A stretch of DNA of 64,000 nt from Symsagittifera roscoffensis. Lineage: Eukaryota; Xenacoelomorpha; Acoela; Convolutidae. Both the position numbers and the translations under genes were made by a program. Shown one piece after another: positions 57,101-64,000 of the stretch. Within the stretch, counting starts at the first letter, position 1; each line of letters begins with the position of its first letter. Below the pieces are notes generated by a model, which saw only the letters and a list, made by a program, of their open reading frames with translations, was not told the origin of the DNA and made no database searches. The stretch is taken from positions 76,316,349-76,380,348 of the forward strand of contig NC_087062.1 of the NCBI RefSeq assembly GCF_963678635.1, in the 5' to 3' direction.

Positions 57101-59633
57101 AAATTGACGTTTTTTGAAAAAACCTCGAATTTCGAAGAAAAAATAGACGGCCTCAAACTTATTTGAATTTCTAGAGCTATTTATACCTAGCCTTTTTTTG
57201 ATAAAACTAACCCAGTTTGAGAAAAGTAGATCATTGGGTAAAGTTTTTATTCCGCTGAAAATTCTGATTAAGGGGCCCAGCTTGAACTGGAGATCCCTGT
57301 TTGACATTTGTTAAAAAGTGTTGTATTGGTGCTGGATGAACAGCGCCATTTTCAAAATTCATGCAGTGGAATTTACCTAAAACCATAGTGGTTTCTCTAA
57401 CAAAATAAGCAAATTTCCATTTATATAGAGGAGATGCCTACTACCCGTTCTTTCAACTGAACTCAATTCAAATTTGAAAGGGTAGTTTCGATGAAAAACA
57501 AGAACATTTTCGTGAAAACAAAAAAAAGACTTTTCGTAAGGTAATACTGTTTTTTTTTACAAACGAAGAGAATAACAATTTAGGCAAGGATGAATTTTGA
57601 ACCTATAACTTTAGAATTGGCAGAGCATCTCAATTTTTTTTCCAAATAACAATTTATCTACAAAAATTAGAGACAAAAATTAGATTGTGCATTGCAAAGT
57701 GATTTTTCTCAAACACAAAATTTTTTTTTACCTAGAGGCGAAGCTGTGCGTCGCAAAAATTAGCGAGAACACGATAAAAAGCATCTCTATAAAGTGCAAT
57801 TAAAACAAAAGTAAAAATTAAAGCCTCGAATTAGTTAAAATTCGCTACGTCTTGGATTCGATCTGCGACCGTTCTAAGGTTCGTACTAATACAAATGCTC
57901 GCAAGCTGACTGGTGTAAAGCGTCGGAGCTTCTGCAGAAAAAAGACACGAAGGCTTTTCTTCGATTGAACCCGTAATCGAGGATCAATTTCTGCATGGAA
58001 GGTTCCCATAAACTGTTTTTTTTTCGACTGAACTATAATTCTCAGATTTTGCAGGTAGTTTTTGAGTGAAAAAAAATGAAAATGAAATTTCAAAAAGTGG
58101 GTTTTTCACAAAGACGTAACATTTGTTCCAAGACCAATTCAATTGAGCACTTAATCTCCGATTTGGCAGTGTAGTGTTTGAGAAAAGTCAAAAAAGGTCC
58201 GATAGGAGGCTATTCACAACCTGTTGTCCCGACTTCAACCCTTGATATTAATTTTGAGAGAGTAGTTTTTGAGAAAACTCAAATATTTTCGAAGACTGAC
58301 TTTTTTAAAACTTTTCCGAGGGCCATAACTTTTTTTAAAAAAATTTGCGCAAAGATGCTTACACAGAGGAGTTTTCCAAAAACTGTACTTTCGATTGAAC
58401 ATGTATCAGATTTGGCATGTTAGTTTTGAGTCCAAATTATCTAAGTCCAAAAGTATCTAAAAAAATCAGACACAAAAATCAAAAATTGGACTTTTCGGAG
58501 AAGCTTTTGTGTAAAACGATCTCCGCGGGGAAATTCTAACAAACCCAAAAAAATGAACCAAAATATTTCAGAAAATCCACACACATGGGTCAAACGTTAC
58601 CCCACATAACTTTTCGAAGGCTGTAGAAAATGGGTTAGGATAAAGAGCAACTAGGAGAGTCTACAGGCACACGCGTGAAGAGGCGGCCTTTCCAATGATA
58701 CCTTTCCACTTAAAACATACTTCTTGCCAATAAAATCATTTATAAATCAATTAATTCCTATGTTAAAGACGAAAACTCTTAGAGGCTGCTAAATTTTATG
58801 CAAATAATTCCGTTTGTAATTTGTAGGAGAGATTTTTTTTATACCCAAAATGCTATAAGATTCGGTCTGAATTTACACAAACATACAGAGTTCAAGTTCT
58901 GAACTTTTGACAATTATTTTGTAAGGTCAACTCAAGTGGCGCTAAACGCAATCATTTTTCGGTGATTCGACTCCATTACCGCCTGAAAAATACCTTTACA
59001 AATGGTTTTCAAACGTTACTGAAGATAATTGACAGTTCAATCAAGAAACTCTTTAGCTATTAGAACTCTTTAGCTACAATAAACTCTTTAGCTATTTAAA
59101 AAAGTTGACTGAACTGATTTTCGATTTAGACAAACATTTGAGATACATTTTCATATCAATTAAACTGCCGCCAACTCTACCTCAGAAACGCTATACGGTT
59201 TATTCAACCGTTTTCGTAGGATCCCTCCAGGTCACCTAGAATATAGTTAAAAGCAAAGAAAAAGAAAATTACCAATTGCAAGTGCGAGAAAACACTCTTT
59301 CACAATCGAAAGAATATAAAACTTATCAACTCTTAAAAAAGACTTGAACTCAACTTCGGTCATTGTACAACACCAGCGTTGCTTCTGTAATCAAGTACAC
59401 AAAAGCAAGCCGAAGTTAAGGACCGATTAAACTACCAATGAGCCAAAATTTCTGAATCTCAGATCAGTGATCCACTTGAATGACACTAGCCCTGTCGTGT
59501 TCATCTCGGTTACCTCTAGGCGAAGTGGAGCGGCACTCTTCAATGTGTCCCTGATGTCCTCCTTGGATCCCAACACAGAGTCTACACTGACCAGCAGGGA
59601 TCCTTCAGCAGACAGTTTCTGAGGCCACTCATC
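38120..59633 (-). CDS. FAM227-like: FAM227-family (FWWh domain) protein, eleven exons joined
   Basis: Minus-strand exons: 59,514-59,633; 52,364-52,493; 51,621-51,685; 51,482-51,532; 51,159-51,263; 47,753-47,851; 47,234-47,416; 46,660-46,786; 46,319-46,486; 38,355-38,410; 38,120-38,278. All junctions are GT-AG and every phase agrees, giving ~420 residues, a little short of the ~500-600 usual for the family; the start exon is missing (see 61,517). The hallmark is the exon with FQSEASVAIMQDTFWWIFLD, the FWW motif that names the FWWh domain. Helical segments follow (RLFNRIADSFVAML, YPDVLAQAICASYVECFPMS, FKHYVATICFQWIS, then G-I-K-P-G-P), all typical of FAM227. The family is poorly characterised and linked to cilia and flagella by expression. 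The two last exons lie 7.9 kb from the others, with another gene in that intron. Confidence 0.8.
38355..38410 (-). CDS. FAM227-like exon after the 7.9-kb intron
   Basis: 56 nt; two bases complete the split codon, then KTSVERLQAVYRFANAHT; donor ACT|gtaagt. The acceptor must be the AG of gtgag, since the earlier TAG would put TGA in frame. Confidence 0.6.
38967..43569 (+). CDS. Small secreted protein, four exons, nested antisense in a FAM227 intron
   Basis: Exons 38,967-39,039; 42,432-42,545; 43,195-43,316; 43,441-43,569. Phases agree at all three junctions (one base; one base; zero) and splice sites are good (AAAA|gtaagt ... tttctag; ATGG|gtaaca ... gcaacag; CTG|gttagc ... cgtttaag). The product is 145 residues. 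A signal peptide is clear (MTSLKFLSFIAISLLVLSVVSS). The mature part starts acidic/polar, has a basic FYRKRDM site, a helical leucine-rich centre (ISELQQKLSDEHAFLSELML), a proline segment and a basic-helical end closing AEDEE. No cysteine in the mature part. I recognise no family. A prohormone or extracellular-matrix factor is possible but unproven. AATAAA overlaps the stop codon (43,565-43,570), implying a very short 3' UTR. Confidence 0.7.
39142..39196. repeat. (TA)n microsatellite
   Basis: About 27 uninterrupted TA units in the first intron of the secreted-protein gene. Confidence 0.95.
39580..40100. repeat. Satellite S1, second array
   Basis: Same phrases as 4,660-5,770: GAACCCAAAGCCTCAGACTT near 39,590, then variants near 39,732, 39,892 and 40,060, spaced 142-168 bp. 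Confidence 0.6.
40645..40712 (-). repeat. tRNA-like SINE head
   Basis: Minus-strand A-box-like TTTGCCTAGAGATAATGCCG and a degenerate B-box. The TTTACGGGAGAAAAGTCTAG motif lies ~55 bp away at ~40,765, as beside the 48.8-kb and 60.7-kb heads. Confidence 0.45.
41320..41640. repeat. Satellite S2, short array
   Basis: Phrases such as GGCGTTGAGCAGTCAG, TTCCTGAGAATACCTTGACA and GCACATCTCGGAAACTGAG recur here and at 55,110-56,110 with a ~170-175-bp spacing. Confidence 0.55.
43570..46318. other. Intron of FAM227 gene, repeats only
   Basis: Contains a 15-base G run (44,602-44,616), a box repeat (44,721-44,760) and a full SINE-A copy (45,318-45,512). Confidence 0.5.
45318..45512 (-). repeat. tRNA-derived SINE-A, copy 1
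   Basis: On the minus strand: A-box TTGGCTGAGTGGTTAG, B-box-like GATCGAATCC, a ~75-bp body, then the CTTCGCTTCTGTGTT box tail. The A-box is that of Leu/Ser-type tRNAs. Head-to-tail distance equals that at 50.2 kb and 57.7 kb. Confidence 0.7.
46319..46486 (-). CDS. FAM227-like exon (GIKPGP...)
   Basis: 168 nt, completes a Gly codon and leaves one base at GAAG|gtgaag. An internal alternative donor (TCAG|gtgata) would also leave one base, so a shorter form is possible. Confidence 0.7.
46660..46786 (-). CDS. FAM227-like exon (VYPDVLAQAI...)
   Basis: 127 nt, phase 0 in, one base out; donor TCTG|gtgaga. Cys-containing helical core. Confidence 0.8.
47234..47416 (-). CDS. FAM227-like exon (Gly/Ser linker, then helix)
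   Basis: 183 nt, phase 0. A Gly/Ser-rich insert (DGGSGEGDGESGSS) precedes RLFNRIADSFVAMLFSIHPD; donor AAT|gtaaac. Confidence 0.8.
47753..47851 (-). CDS. FAM227-like exon with the FWW motif
   Basis: 99 nt, phase 0; the motif QDTFWWIFLDKFE identifies the family. Confidence 0.85.
48136..48177. repeat. Short box repeat, copy at 48.1 kb
   Basis: AACACAGAGGCGAAGCTGAG followed by CCACTAGCGATAC; a tRNA-like head lies ~600 bp to the right. Confidence 0.5.
48786..48856 (-). repeat. tRNA-like SINE head (SINE-B)
   Basis: Minus strand: TTAGCTTGGAGGTAACGAAT A-box region and CTCGGGTTCAAATTTG B-box. The TTTACGGGAAAAAAGTCTAG motif follows at 48,927-48,966. Confidence 0.55.
50003..50160. repeat. Dispersed repeat family R1, copy at 50 kb
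   Basis: Motif order as at 253-560, starting with the TAGCCAACAGACAATTGGAG end and the GTCAATGAACGCAATTAAAC core. Confidence 0.5.
50247..50436 (-). repeat. tRNA-derived SINE-A, copy 2
   Basis: A-box TAGCTGAGTGGTAAGTGCGT, B-box region GGGTCGCAGATCTAATA and box tail, spaced as in the 45.3-kb copy. Confidence 0.7.
51159..51263 (-). CDS. FAM227-like exon, start of FWWh domain
   Basis: 105 nt, phase 0; acceptor tttcgtttcag, donor AAT|gtgagt. Encodes HFPGFFPKEMLDFPGQY and ends RQSFN. Confidence 0.8.
51482..51532 (-). CDS. FAM227-like micro-exon (RRKKAGVNG...)
   Basis: 51 nt, 17 codons, phase 0 to phase 0; acceptor gttcctag, donor GAG|gtgaga. Basic linker. Confidence 0.65.
51621..51685 (-). CDS. 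FAM227-like exon (AEIMEQTG...)
   Basis: 65 nt; completes the split codon and ends in phase 0 at CAG|gtgctg. Charged, helical. Confidence 0.7.
52364..52493 (-). CDS. FAM227-like exon (VLDELEDRL...)
   Basis: 130 nt, starts in phase 0 and leaves one base; donor AAAAAAG|gtacgt. Contains a short coiled-coil-like VLDELEDRLLKLESELVQYS. Confidence 0.75.
54236..54312 (-). repeat. tRNA-like SINE head (SINE-B)
   Basis: GC-rich tRNA-like block; minus strand carries TTAGCCCAGGTGTAACGCCG and an AAGGGTTCGCGG B-box. A box tail lies ~390 bp to the left at 53,846. Confidence 0.5.
55110..56110. repeat. Satellite S2, long array
   Basis: Five to six degenerate units built on AAACGCCATATCTC, AAAACTAAAAGGCGTT, GCAGTCAGATTTG, CCTGAGAGTACATTGACAGC and GAATTTCAAATTTTCTGAAA, with a period near 175 bp. 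Confidence 0.6.
55742..55824. repeat. Near-perfect 40-bp palindrome inside satellite S2
   Basis: CTTTGATTTTGTACAAATTT ... GTTAGATGTAAA meets TTTACATCTAAC ... TTACAAAATCAAAG with about two mismatches and a 2-base centre. The outer sequence is also present again inverted at ~55,893-55,940. Confidence 0.75.
57060..57250. repeat. Dispersed repeat family R1, copy at 57 kb
   Basis: Same module order as at 3,222-3,685, including the TTTTTATTCCGCTG end shared by both. Confidence 0.5.
57729..57872 (-). repeat. tRNA-derived SINE-A, copy 3 (head truncated)
   Basis: Box tail and B-box region (GGTCGCAGATCGAATCCAAG) are present at the same spacing as the other SINE-A copies; the A-box half is missing. 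Confidence 0.6.
57960..58640. repeat. Satellite S1, third array
   Basis: Variants of the 'GAACCC..AATCTCAGATTTGGC' phrase near 57,967, 58,028, 58,146, 58,230 and 58,392. Spacing is irregular, so the array is broken. Confidence 0.55.
59514..59633 (-). CDS. FAM227-like exon (DEWPQKL...)
   Basis: 120 nt, phase 0 at both ends, acceptor tgtgtag and donor GAG|gtaacc. Encodes DEWPQKLSAEGSLLVSVDSV and 20 more residues. Confidence 0.7.
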
Positions 59634-60068
59634 CTACACATACAGAAAAGAACATGCATAACCAGATATTCATCTTACAGCGAAGATTGACACAGAAGCA
59701 AAGCGGGGATTAGAATCACTATAACTTTGTTATCGAATAAGAAACAGAACAGCTATATTAAAGCAAAATTTCGAAACAAAAAAAAAACGTTTTAAAATTG
59801 CTTTTTATTAAATTGAAAACTGAATTTCCTTAAAAATTTCAAATGCACCAAAATTCAAATAAAACCAGGAGAACAAAACCAATTCAGAAAAAAAACGACA
59901 ACAAAATTAGGAGAACCAAACATAAATACATCAGAAACATAGCATAACAAGCATTCATGGAAAGAACCTGCCGCGAGAACTAAGTCGACAAAAAAATAAC
60001 CAGACACTTTAGTCAGAAAAATTAAATTACAGAAACCAGAAAACTTCAAGTTTGCAAAAAGTTACAAA

Positions 60069-60140
60069 TCCCGTCCGGACTCGAACCCTACGCCTTTGTC
60101 ATACCAAGCACCGACATAATCTCTAAGCCAAATGGGCAGA
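60069..60140 (-). repeat. tRNA-like SINE head (SINE-B)
   Basis: Minus strand carries GGGTTCGAGTCCGG (near-consensus B-box) ~40 nt after TTGGCTTAGAGATTATGTCG. The best tRNA-like match in the window, but no complete cloverleaf. Confidence 0.5.
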
Positions 60141-60237
60141 ATCAGCCAACCGGTTGCAATAACGTTCAGTTGCTAGCCGCAAGAATCAGCAAAATGCCAA
60201 TAGCCGGTTGCTGTCACATTTAACTTACAAAAAAACT

Positions 60238-60310
60238 CTTAACACAGAGGCGAATCGGAGCCTCGCATCACTTGCGATACAACGCAAATGCAGCATTCCA
60301 AGCTAGCGAC
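60238..60310. repeat. Short box repeat with extension
   Basis: AACACAGAGGCGAATCGGAG, CATCACTTGCGATACAACGC and GCATTCCAAGCTAGC, matching 9,451-9,515. Confidence 0.5.
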
Positions 60311-60669
60311 CAGAAAATGAGACGGAAATAACAAGATAGTAAAGAACATAATTTTAAGAAAACAGTAGAAAAACATACCCACCAGTATTGAATAAGCTTT
60401 TAGTATTTGAGCAACAACATAAACCGAAAACGATCAAAGCTTTTAAGCGAAACAGAAACAAGGAAAACCTAAAACAAAATACAACGTAATAGCTATTAAT
60501 TGTACAAGTTACAGGAGTAAATCAAAGACACTTGCATCTACGATGAAAAAAGCTGACTGAACCAGAAAAGATCCCGATATGGCAACTAAGCTGACACAGC
60601 ATAAGCAGTCAAATCAATTTTTCCCGAAAAGAAGTTCTCAACTTCATACATAGTGAAAAAAACCAAGCC

Positions 60670-60742
60670 CGACCGGGACTAGAACCCGACATTTGGGTAC
60701 AAAGGCAAACGCGTTACCTCGAGTTCCAGTGGGAAGGAGCCT
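60670..60742 (-). repeat. tRNA-like SINE head (SINE-B)
   Basis: Minus strand: CTCGAGGTAACGCGTTTGCC and GTCGGGTTCTAGTCCCGG, followed by the TTTACAGGGAAAAAGTCAAG motif at ~60,801-60,840. Confidence 0.5.
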
Positions 60743-61516
60743 GGGAGTTGCTAAGGTTAACTATAAAAACAACTTACGAATTTCTTCTAGATTTGTCACA
60801 AAAGTTGTTTACAGGGAAAAAGTCAAGTTCCCGATTACAGGTAGCACTGATCAAAACATCAGACACGAGTCAAAAAACAGGTTAATTACTGCTTCAAACA
60901 AACCCATCGTCTCTTTCAGACATCAATGCCTAGCGACATCAGTAATCTCCGCTCTAACTTGGTCTGAAAACTTTTTCTCCGCGCTTAAAAATTTTTCTCC
61001 ACGCTTGACCTCTCTACGCGCTTTCCTTGAGTTACTTTGAGTCAAATGCAAAAAAAGAATCTCCGCCATAGTTTCCTAGAGTTACATAAAAAAACGTTTT
61101 CATCGTAACTTCAGGTGAAAAAAGCGTGATATTGAAAAATTCCATGCATGCGACACACTTTGGCCCAAAAATGTATTAGATGTTCTGATAAAATGCACAA
61201 AATTTTAGTGCTCTGTTCTTCTATATAGGAAAATCCAGGCTTCTTATATTCCCTCAATTTTGAGGTTCAACACAAATATTTTTGAGCTTGTTTTTCAAAC
61301 CATTTTAGAGTATGTTAGATAAAACTTTAGAAATGTTATAGTTCACTGAAGACTAGATAATTCACGAAAGACAAAAAGGCTTGTATTAGTACAAAACACT
61401 AAGAAAAAAATCACACCAAGTTGAAATGTTTTCATCTACGAATAATTGTTCCCACTCAACCCGATTTCAAGATTCTTAACAGGATTAGGTGTGTTTTTGA
61501 CTCTGACTTTGACTAC

Positions 61517-61571
61517 CTCGCAGAAAGCTCGTAGGGCCACAGGTGTGGTGTTACAATAAAGCCCTATTGAT
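61517..61571 (-). CDS. Candidate upstream exon of the FAM227-like gene
   Basis: 55 nt between a poly-T acceptor (ttccgaattaag) and GAG|gtagtc. The frame SIGLYCNTTPVALRAFCE ends in phase 0, exactly what the exon at 59,633 needs; it starts needing two bases from a further exon I did not find. The frame stays open past the donor to a TAG, so it could instead be the last exon of an unrelated gene. Confidence 0.35.
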
Positions 61572-63311
61572 CTTAATTCGGAAAAAAAACATAATACTTT
61601 TCTCAGTGATTATTACACGTACAACACATGGAGACCAAATTACACAGCGCATTTATTTTTAAGATTATTTTAACAATCAGTCGCCCAACAATCAGCGTTG
61701 TGCCTTATTCAATTGCCGTTCATCTTAAAATACTGATAAAGATTTTTTTTGATATTTTGAATTTTTTTTACTATTTCTTTTATGTTTGAGTTTCTGTGGT
61801 CGGAAGCGACGACTATCCTTGTTTTGTTTGTATTACCTATTTAACTAATATGCGGGAAAAGTTAAATTGCGCGAGCATAGAGAACTATGCCTTGAAATTA
61901 CTGAAACCAAAAAAGCCTTGATTTAAATTTAACTATAAATTGAAAAAAATAAACCAAAAATAAATGTAACAAGGATAGCCGGTTACTGTGCGAGTAACAC
62001 AGAATGTTCCGACCATAGTCTTAAAAAAATACAAAAAAGTTTTTTTCTTCAATAGTCTCGTTTTTTTTTCGTTGTAGTGTGATAAAATGAGCAGAACGGA
62101 AAACTGGAGATTAGGCATATTCGACACTGATAGTCAAATCAGCAAACTAAAAACAATTTTTTTTAAGAAAAAAACGACTAGAAAAACGATAAACGAAAAG
62201 AAAAAACAGAATAAATTACTAAAAAAAACTAACGTTACTCAAGTAAAACTACTGTTTTACGTTTTAAATTAAGCAAATATAAGCTTTAAAGCCATTAAAA
62301 AAAGCTGTTGTAAGCCATGCTTTATTCGCTCCAATTCGGACGAAAAGCCAGTTTTTCTCGACACTGGGAAAATTGTTTCGAAATTTTTTAATGTCGTTCG
62401 AATCACGACTATAAGGGCTTTAATACGATATATCACTCAACACTCTCCGATGATTATTTGTGGAAGCTGATTTTGCGTCGAAAACAGAAAAAAATAAAAC
62501 ACACCCGAATACAAAGTTCCTCTCCATTTTTCAAATGGTCGGAACAATAACCAAAAATGAGTTCAAAACAAATTGAGATATCTGTAAAATATCGTGAAGT
62601 CCGAATAAAACCAAACTAAGCCATGATGCCCAAATTTTCATGAAAGCCTATTGATTATAGAGGCATCTGCCTAGGTGAAACTCTTCCAAAAAATTTCATG
62701 GCCTTGACAGATAGTTGTACTATGGTTGCTTTGTATTTTTTGTCAACATTTTCCATAACAGTTTCAGGCAGCGTTGGTCAGTTTTAAAAATAATGGTGAT
62801 CAATCTATAATCTAATGAAATTTTTTCAAGAAACACCATTTTCACATACCAGGTTTTGTTGCAGTAGAAATTCCTCGATATTTTTTGGAAACTTAGAACC
62901 CTCTTTATCCGACATCTTCCAAACGACACTAAGACATCACGATCTAAAAACGTATTACCTATCAGACAATGAATTCATTACGAGCTTCATTATTGCTTCA
63001 ATTTCGTATACTACCGCACACTAAATTGTTTCATTAAATAATATTGAATTCTAAACTAAGTAGGACATTTGGAATAACTATTCATTAATTGGAATCCATT
63101 TTACATTGATGCAAGAATTTTCGAGAAACAGTCAATTAATAAGGAGCCGTATTATTTACATGAAATTTGCATTCACCCATACTCTACGTGTTAAATTTAT
63201 AATGAAAGAAGCCAGTTTACTTATTCATCTTGCTGAATTAATGAAATCAGGGCATTAATACGAATATTTAGACTTTCGCGATGAAGTATCAAGAATCTGC
63301 AATAGGATGTG
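61572..63311. other. Intron or intergenic, nothing supported
   Basis: A-rich; contains one plus-strand Lys-rich frame (62,087-62,272) of no recognisable kind. The first exon of the FAM227-like gene may lie here but was not found. Confidence 0.4.
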
Positions 63312-64000
63312 TTATTCTTCGACGTTATCTATTAGGATCGGCTCATTGAATTCATACACTGTTTCGACCAAATTAAGTTCAGGTCGCTCTTCCTCGAAGA
63401 TCAGCTCGACCTCACTCATTTTTATCATATTGTCATGCAGTTTCATATGCACGTGGTCTCTAGCACTGAAATGAACTTCGTTGCTATCAAACTTGTGCTC
63501 CAAAACTTTATCTAGCCTCCCTTCGTTCGTACACAAAAACTGACTGTCTATGAGCTTAATCAAGCCCATATTATTAACCAGTTGGCTTTCTCGTTTCGCT
63601 GTCATTAGGGCATTTGGCTTCCACAATGTGGACTCCACTGCAGACAATTTAGGGAGATTTTGTTCCGTAGTCCAGGACATAGGTCTACCTTTGAACCTCG
63701 GAAGATTGATTTCAGCTTTGGCCGAGCGGTTCCTGCCATCACTTTGCAATCCTTCGAACGTAGCGTATGCAGTGTAGCTTGATTTAGCTTTGGACAATAA
63801 GCATTGATTCATACTGAACTGACATGGCAAAATGTGTGTTGTGCATTCGTTCTTGACATATGTTGAAACATAGTTGTCTTCATAAGCACATTCGTTCTGT
63901 CGAAACTCGGAAGGAATTGGGTGATACTCGCACAAGGCATGCGTGAAAACGTTTTCAATACTTCTCAAATACGACACTTCTCGCATGTCGTAATATGATG
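63312..64000 (-). CDS. C-terminal part of an unrecognised protein (runs off the window)
   Basis: Open from the window edge to TAA at 63,312; an ATG at 63,986 is only one of several possible starts because the frame remains open upstream. At least 224 residues, GC-richer than its surroundings. Several Cys in the first third (ECAYED, NECTTHILPCQFSMNQC) are followed by basic then acidic stretches (RNRSAKAEINLPRFKGRP; VELIFEEERPELNLVETVYE). No membrane segment. No family recognised. It is on the same strand as the FAM227-like gene and would be its upstream neighbour. Confidence 0.6.
   Translation of the reverse strand, partial: SYYDMREVSYLRSIENVFTHALCEYHPIPSEFRQNECAYEDNYVSTYVKNECTTHILPCQFSMNQCLLSKAKSSYTAYATFEGLQSDGRNRSAKAEINLPRFKGRPMSWTTEQNLPKLSAVESTLWKPNALMTAKRESQLVNNMGLIKLIDSQFLCTNEGRLDKVLEHKFDSNEVHFSARDHVHMKLHDNMIKMSEVELIFEEERPELNLVETVYEFNEPILIDNVEE

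Larger units (their letters stand above)
52494..59513. other. 7-kb FAM227 intron, satellites and SINEs
   Basis: Holds boxes at 52,541 and 53,846, a SINE head (54,236-54,312), satellite S2 (55,110-56,110) with a palindrome, an R1 copy (57,060-57,250), SINE-A copy 3 and satellite S1 (57,960-58,640). No exon found on either strand. Confidence 0.5.

Noticed and set aside
6300-60742. Functional tRNA genes at the tRNA-like blocks
   Set aside because: A- and B-box-like sequences exist, but acceptor and anticodon stems do not pair well, and the blocks are repeated with SINE tails.

Overview
The window looks like gene-poor nuclear DNA of a multicellular animal. It is AT-rich. The genes are split by canonical GT-AG introns into small exons that stand out as islands of higher GC. 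The introns are packed with tRNA-derived SINE-like copies, degenerate ~165-175 bp satellites and other repeats. One gene belongs to the FAM227 (FWWh-domain) family, associated with cilia and flagella, and one is an RHBDD1/RHBDL4-type rhomboid, so a ciliated metazoan fits. A marine invertebrate, perhaps a tunicate with a SINE-inflated genome, is only my guess.

Layout. 1-9 kb: first coding exon of a rhomboid protease (minus strand) and, at 8.4-9.2 kb, the last two exons of an unrecognised coiled-coil protein (minus). 10.5-12.1 kb: a decayed piggyBac transposase (plus), with two in-frame stops flanking an otherwise intact catalytic core. 12.9-31.6 kb: an 18.7-kb Ty3/Gypsy-type, env-bearing LTR element on the minus strand. 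34.1-36.0 kb: two abutting low-complexity blocks (a GATG-type tetranucleotide block, then a C/T-rich block). 36.3-36.5 kb: a fold-back repeat. 38.1-59.6 kb, perhaps to 61.6 kb: a FAM227 gene on the minus strand, whose eleven exons I could join by reading phase. The 7.9-kb intron between its two most 3' exons and the rest holds a complete four-exon gene for a small secreted protein on the opposite strand (38,967-43,569). 63.3-64.0 kb: the 3' end of another minus-strand gene that runs off the window.

The LTR element is the most unusual object. Its 410-bp LTRs differ at only two positions and it is flanked by a 4-bp duplication, GTGA. Order on the sense (minus) strand: 5' LTR, primer-binding site, 1.2-kb leader with internal repeats, basic 155-residue ORF, gag with CCHC knuckle, protease in the -1 frame, an in-frame TAA, RT-RNase H-integrase, a ~590-nt gap, two tiny membrane-protein ORFs, a ~380-codon frame with no AUG, a 909-residue envelope-like glycoprotein, an overlapping 602-residue unknown ORF, 1.6-kb 3' region, 3' LTR. 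The two membrane ORFs and the AUG-less ORF lie in one continuous frame separated only by TAA codons, and so do protease and RT. The integrase core has lost the segment carrying its second catalytic aspartate, so this copy should be unable to integrate by itself despite its young LTRs.

The host exons use an ordinary genetic code. Most of the remaining sequence shows no gene that I can support. Exon coordinates were worked out by eye and may be off by a base.
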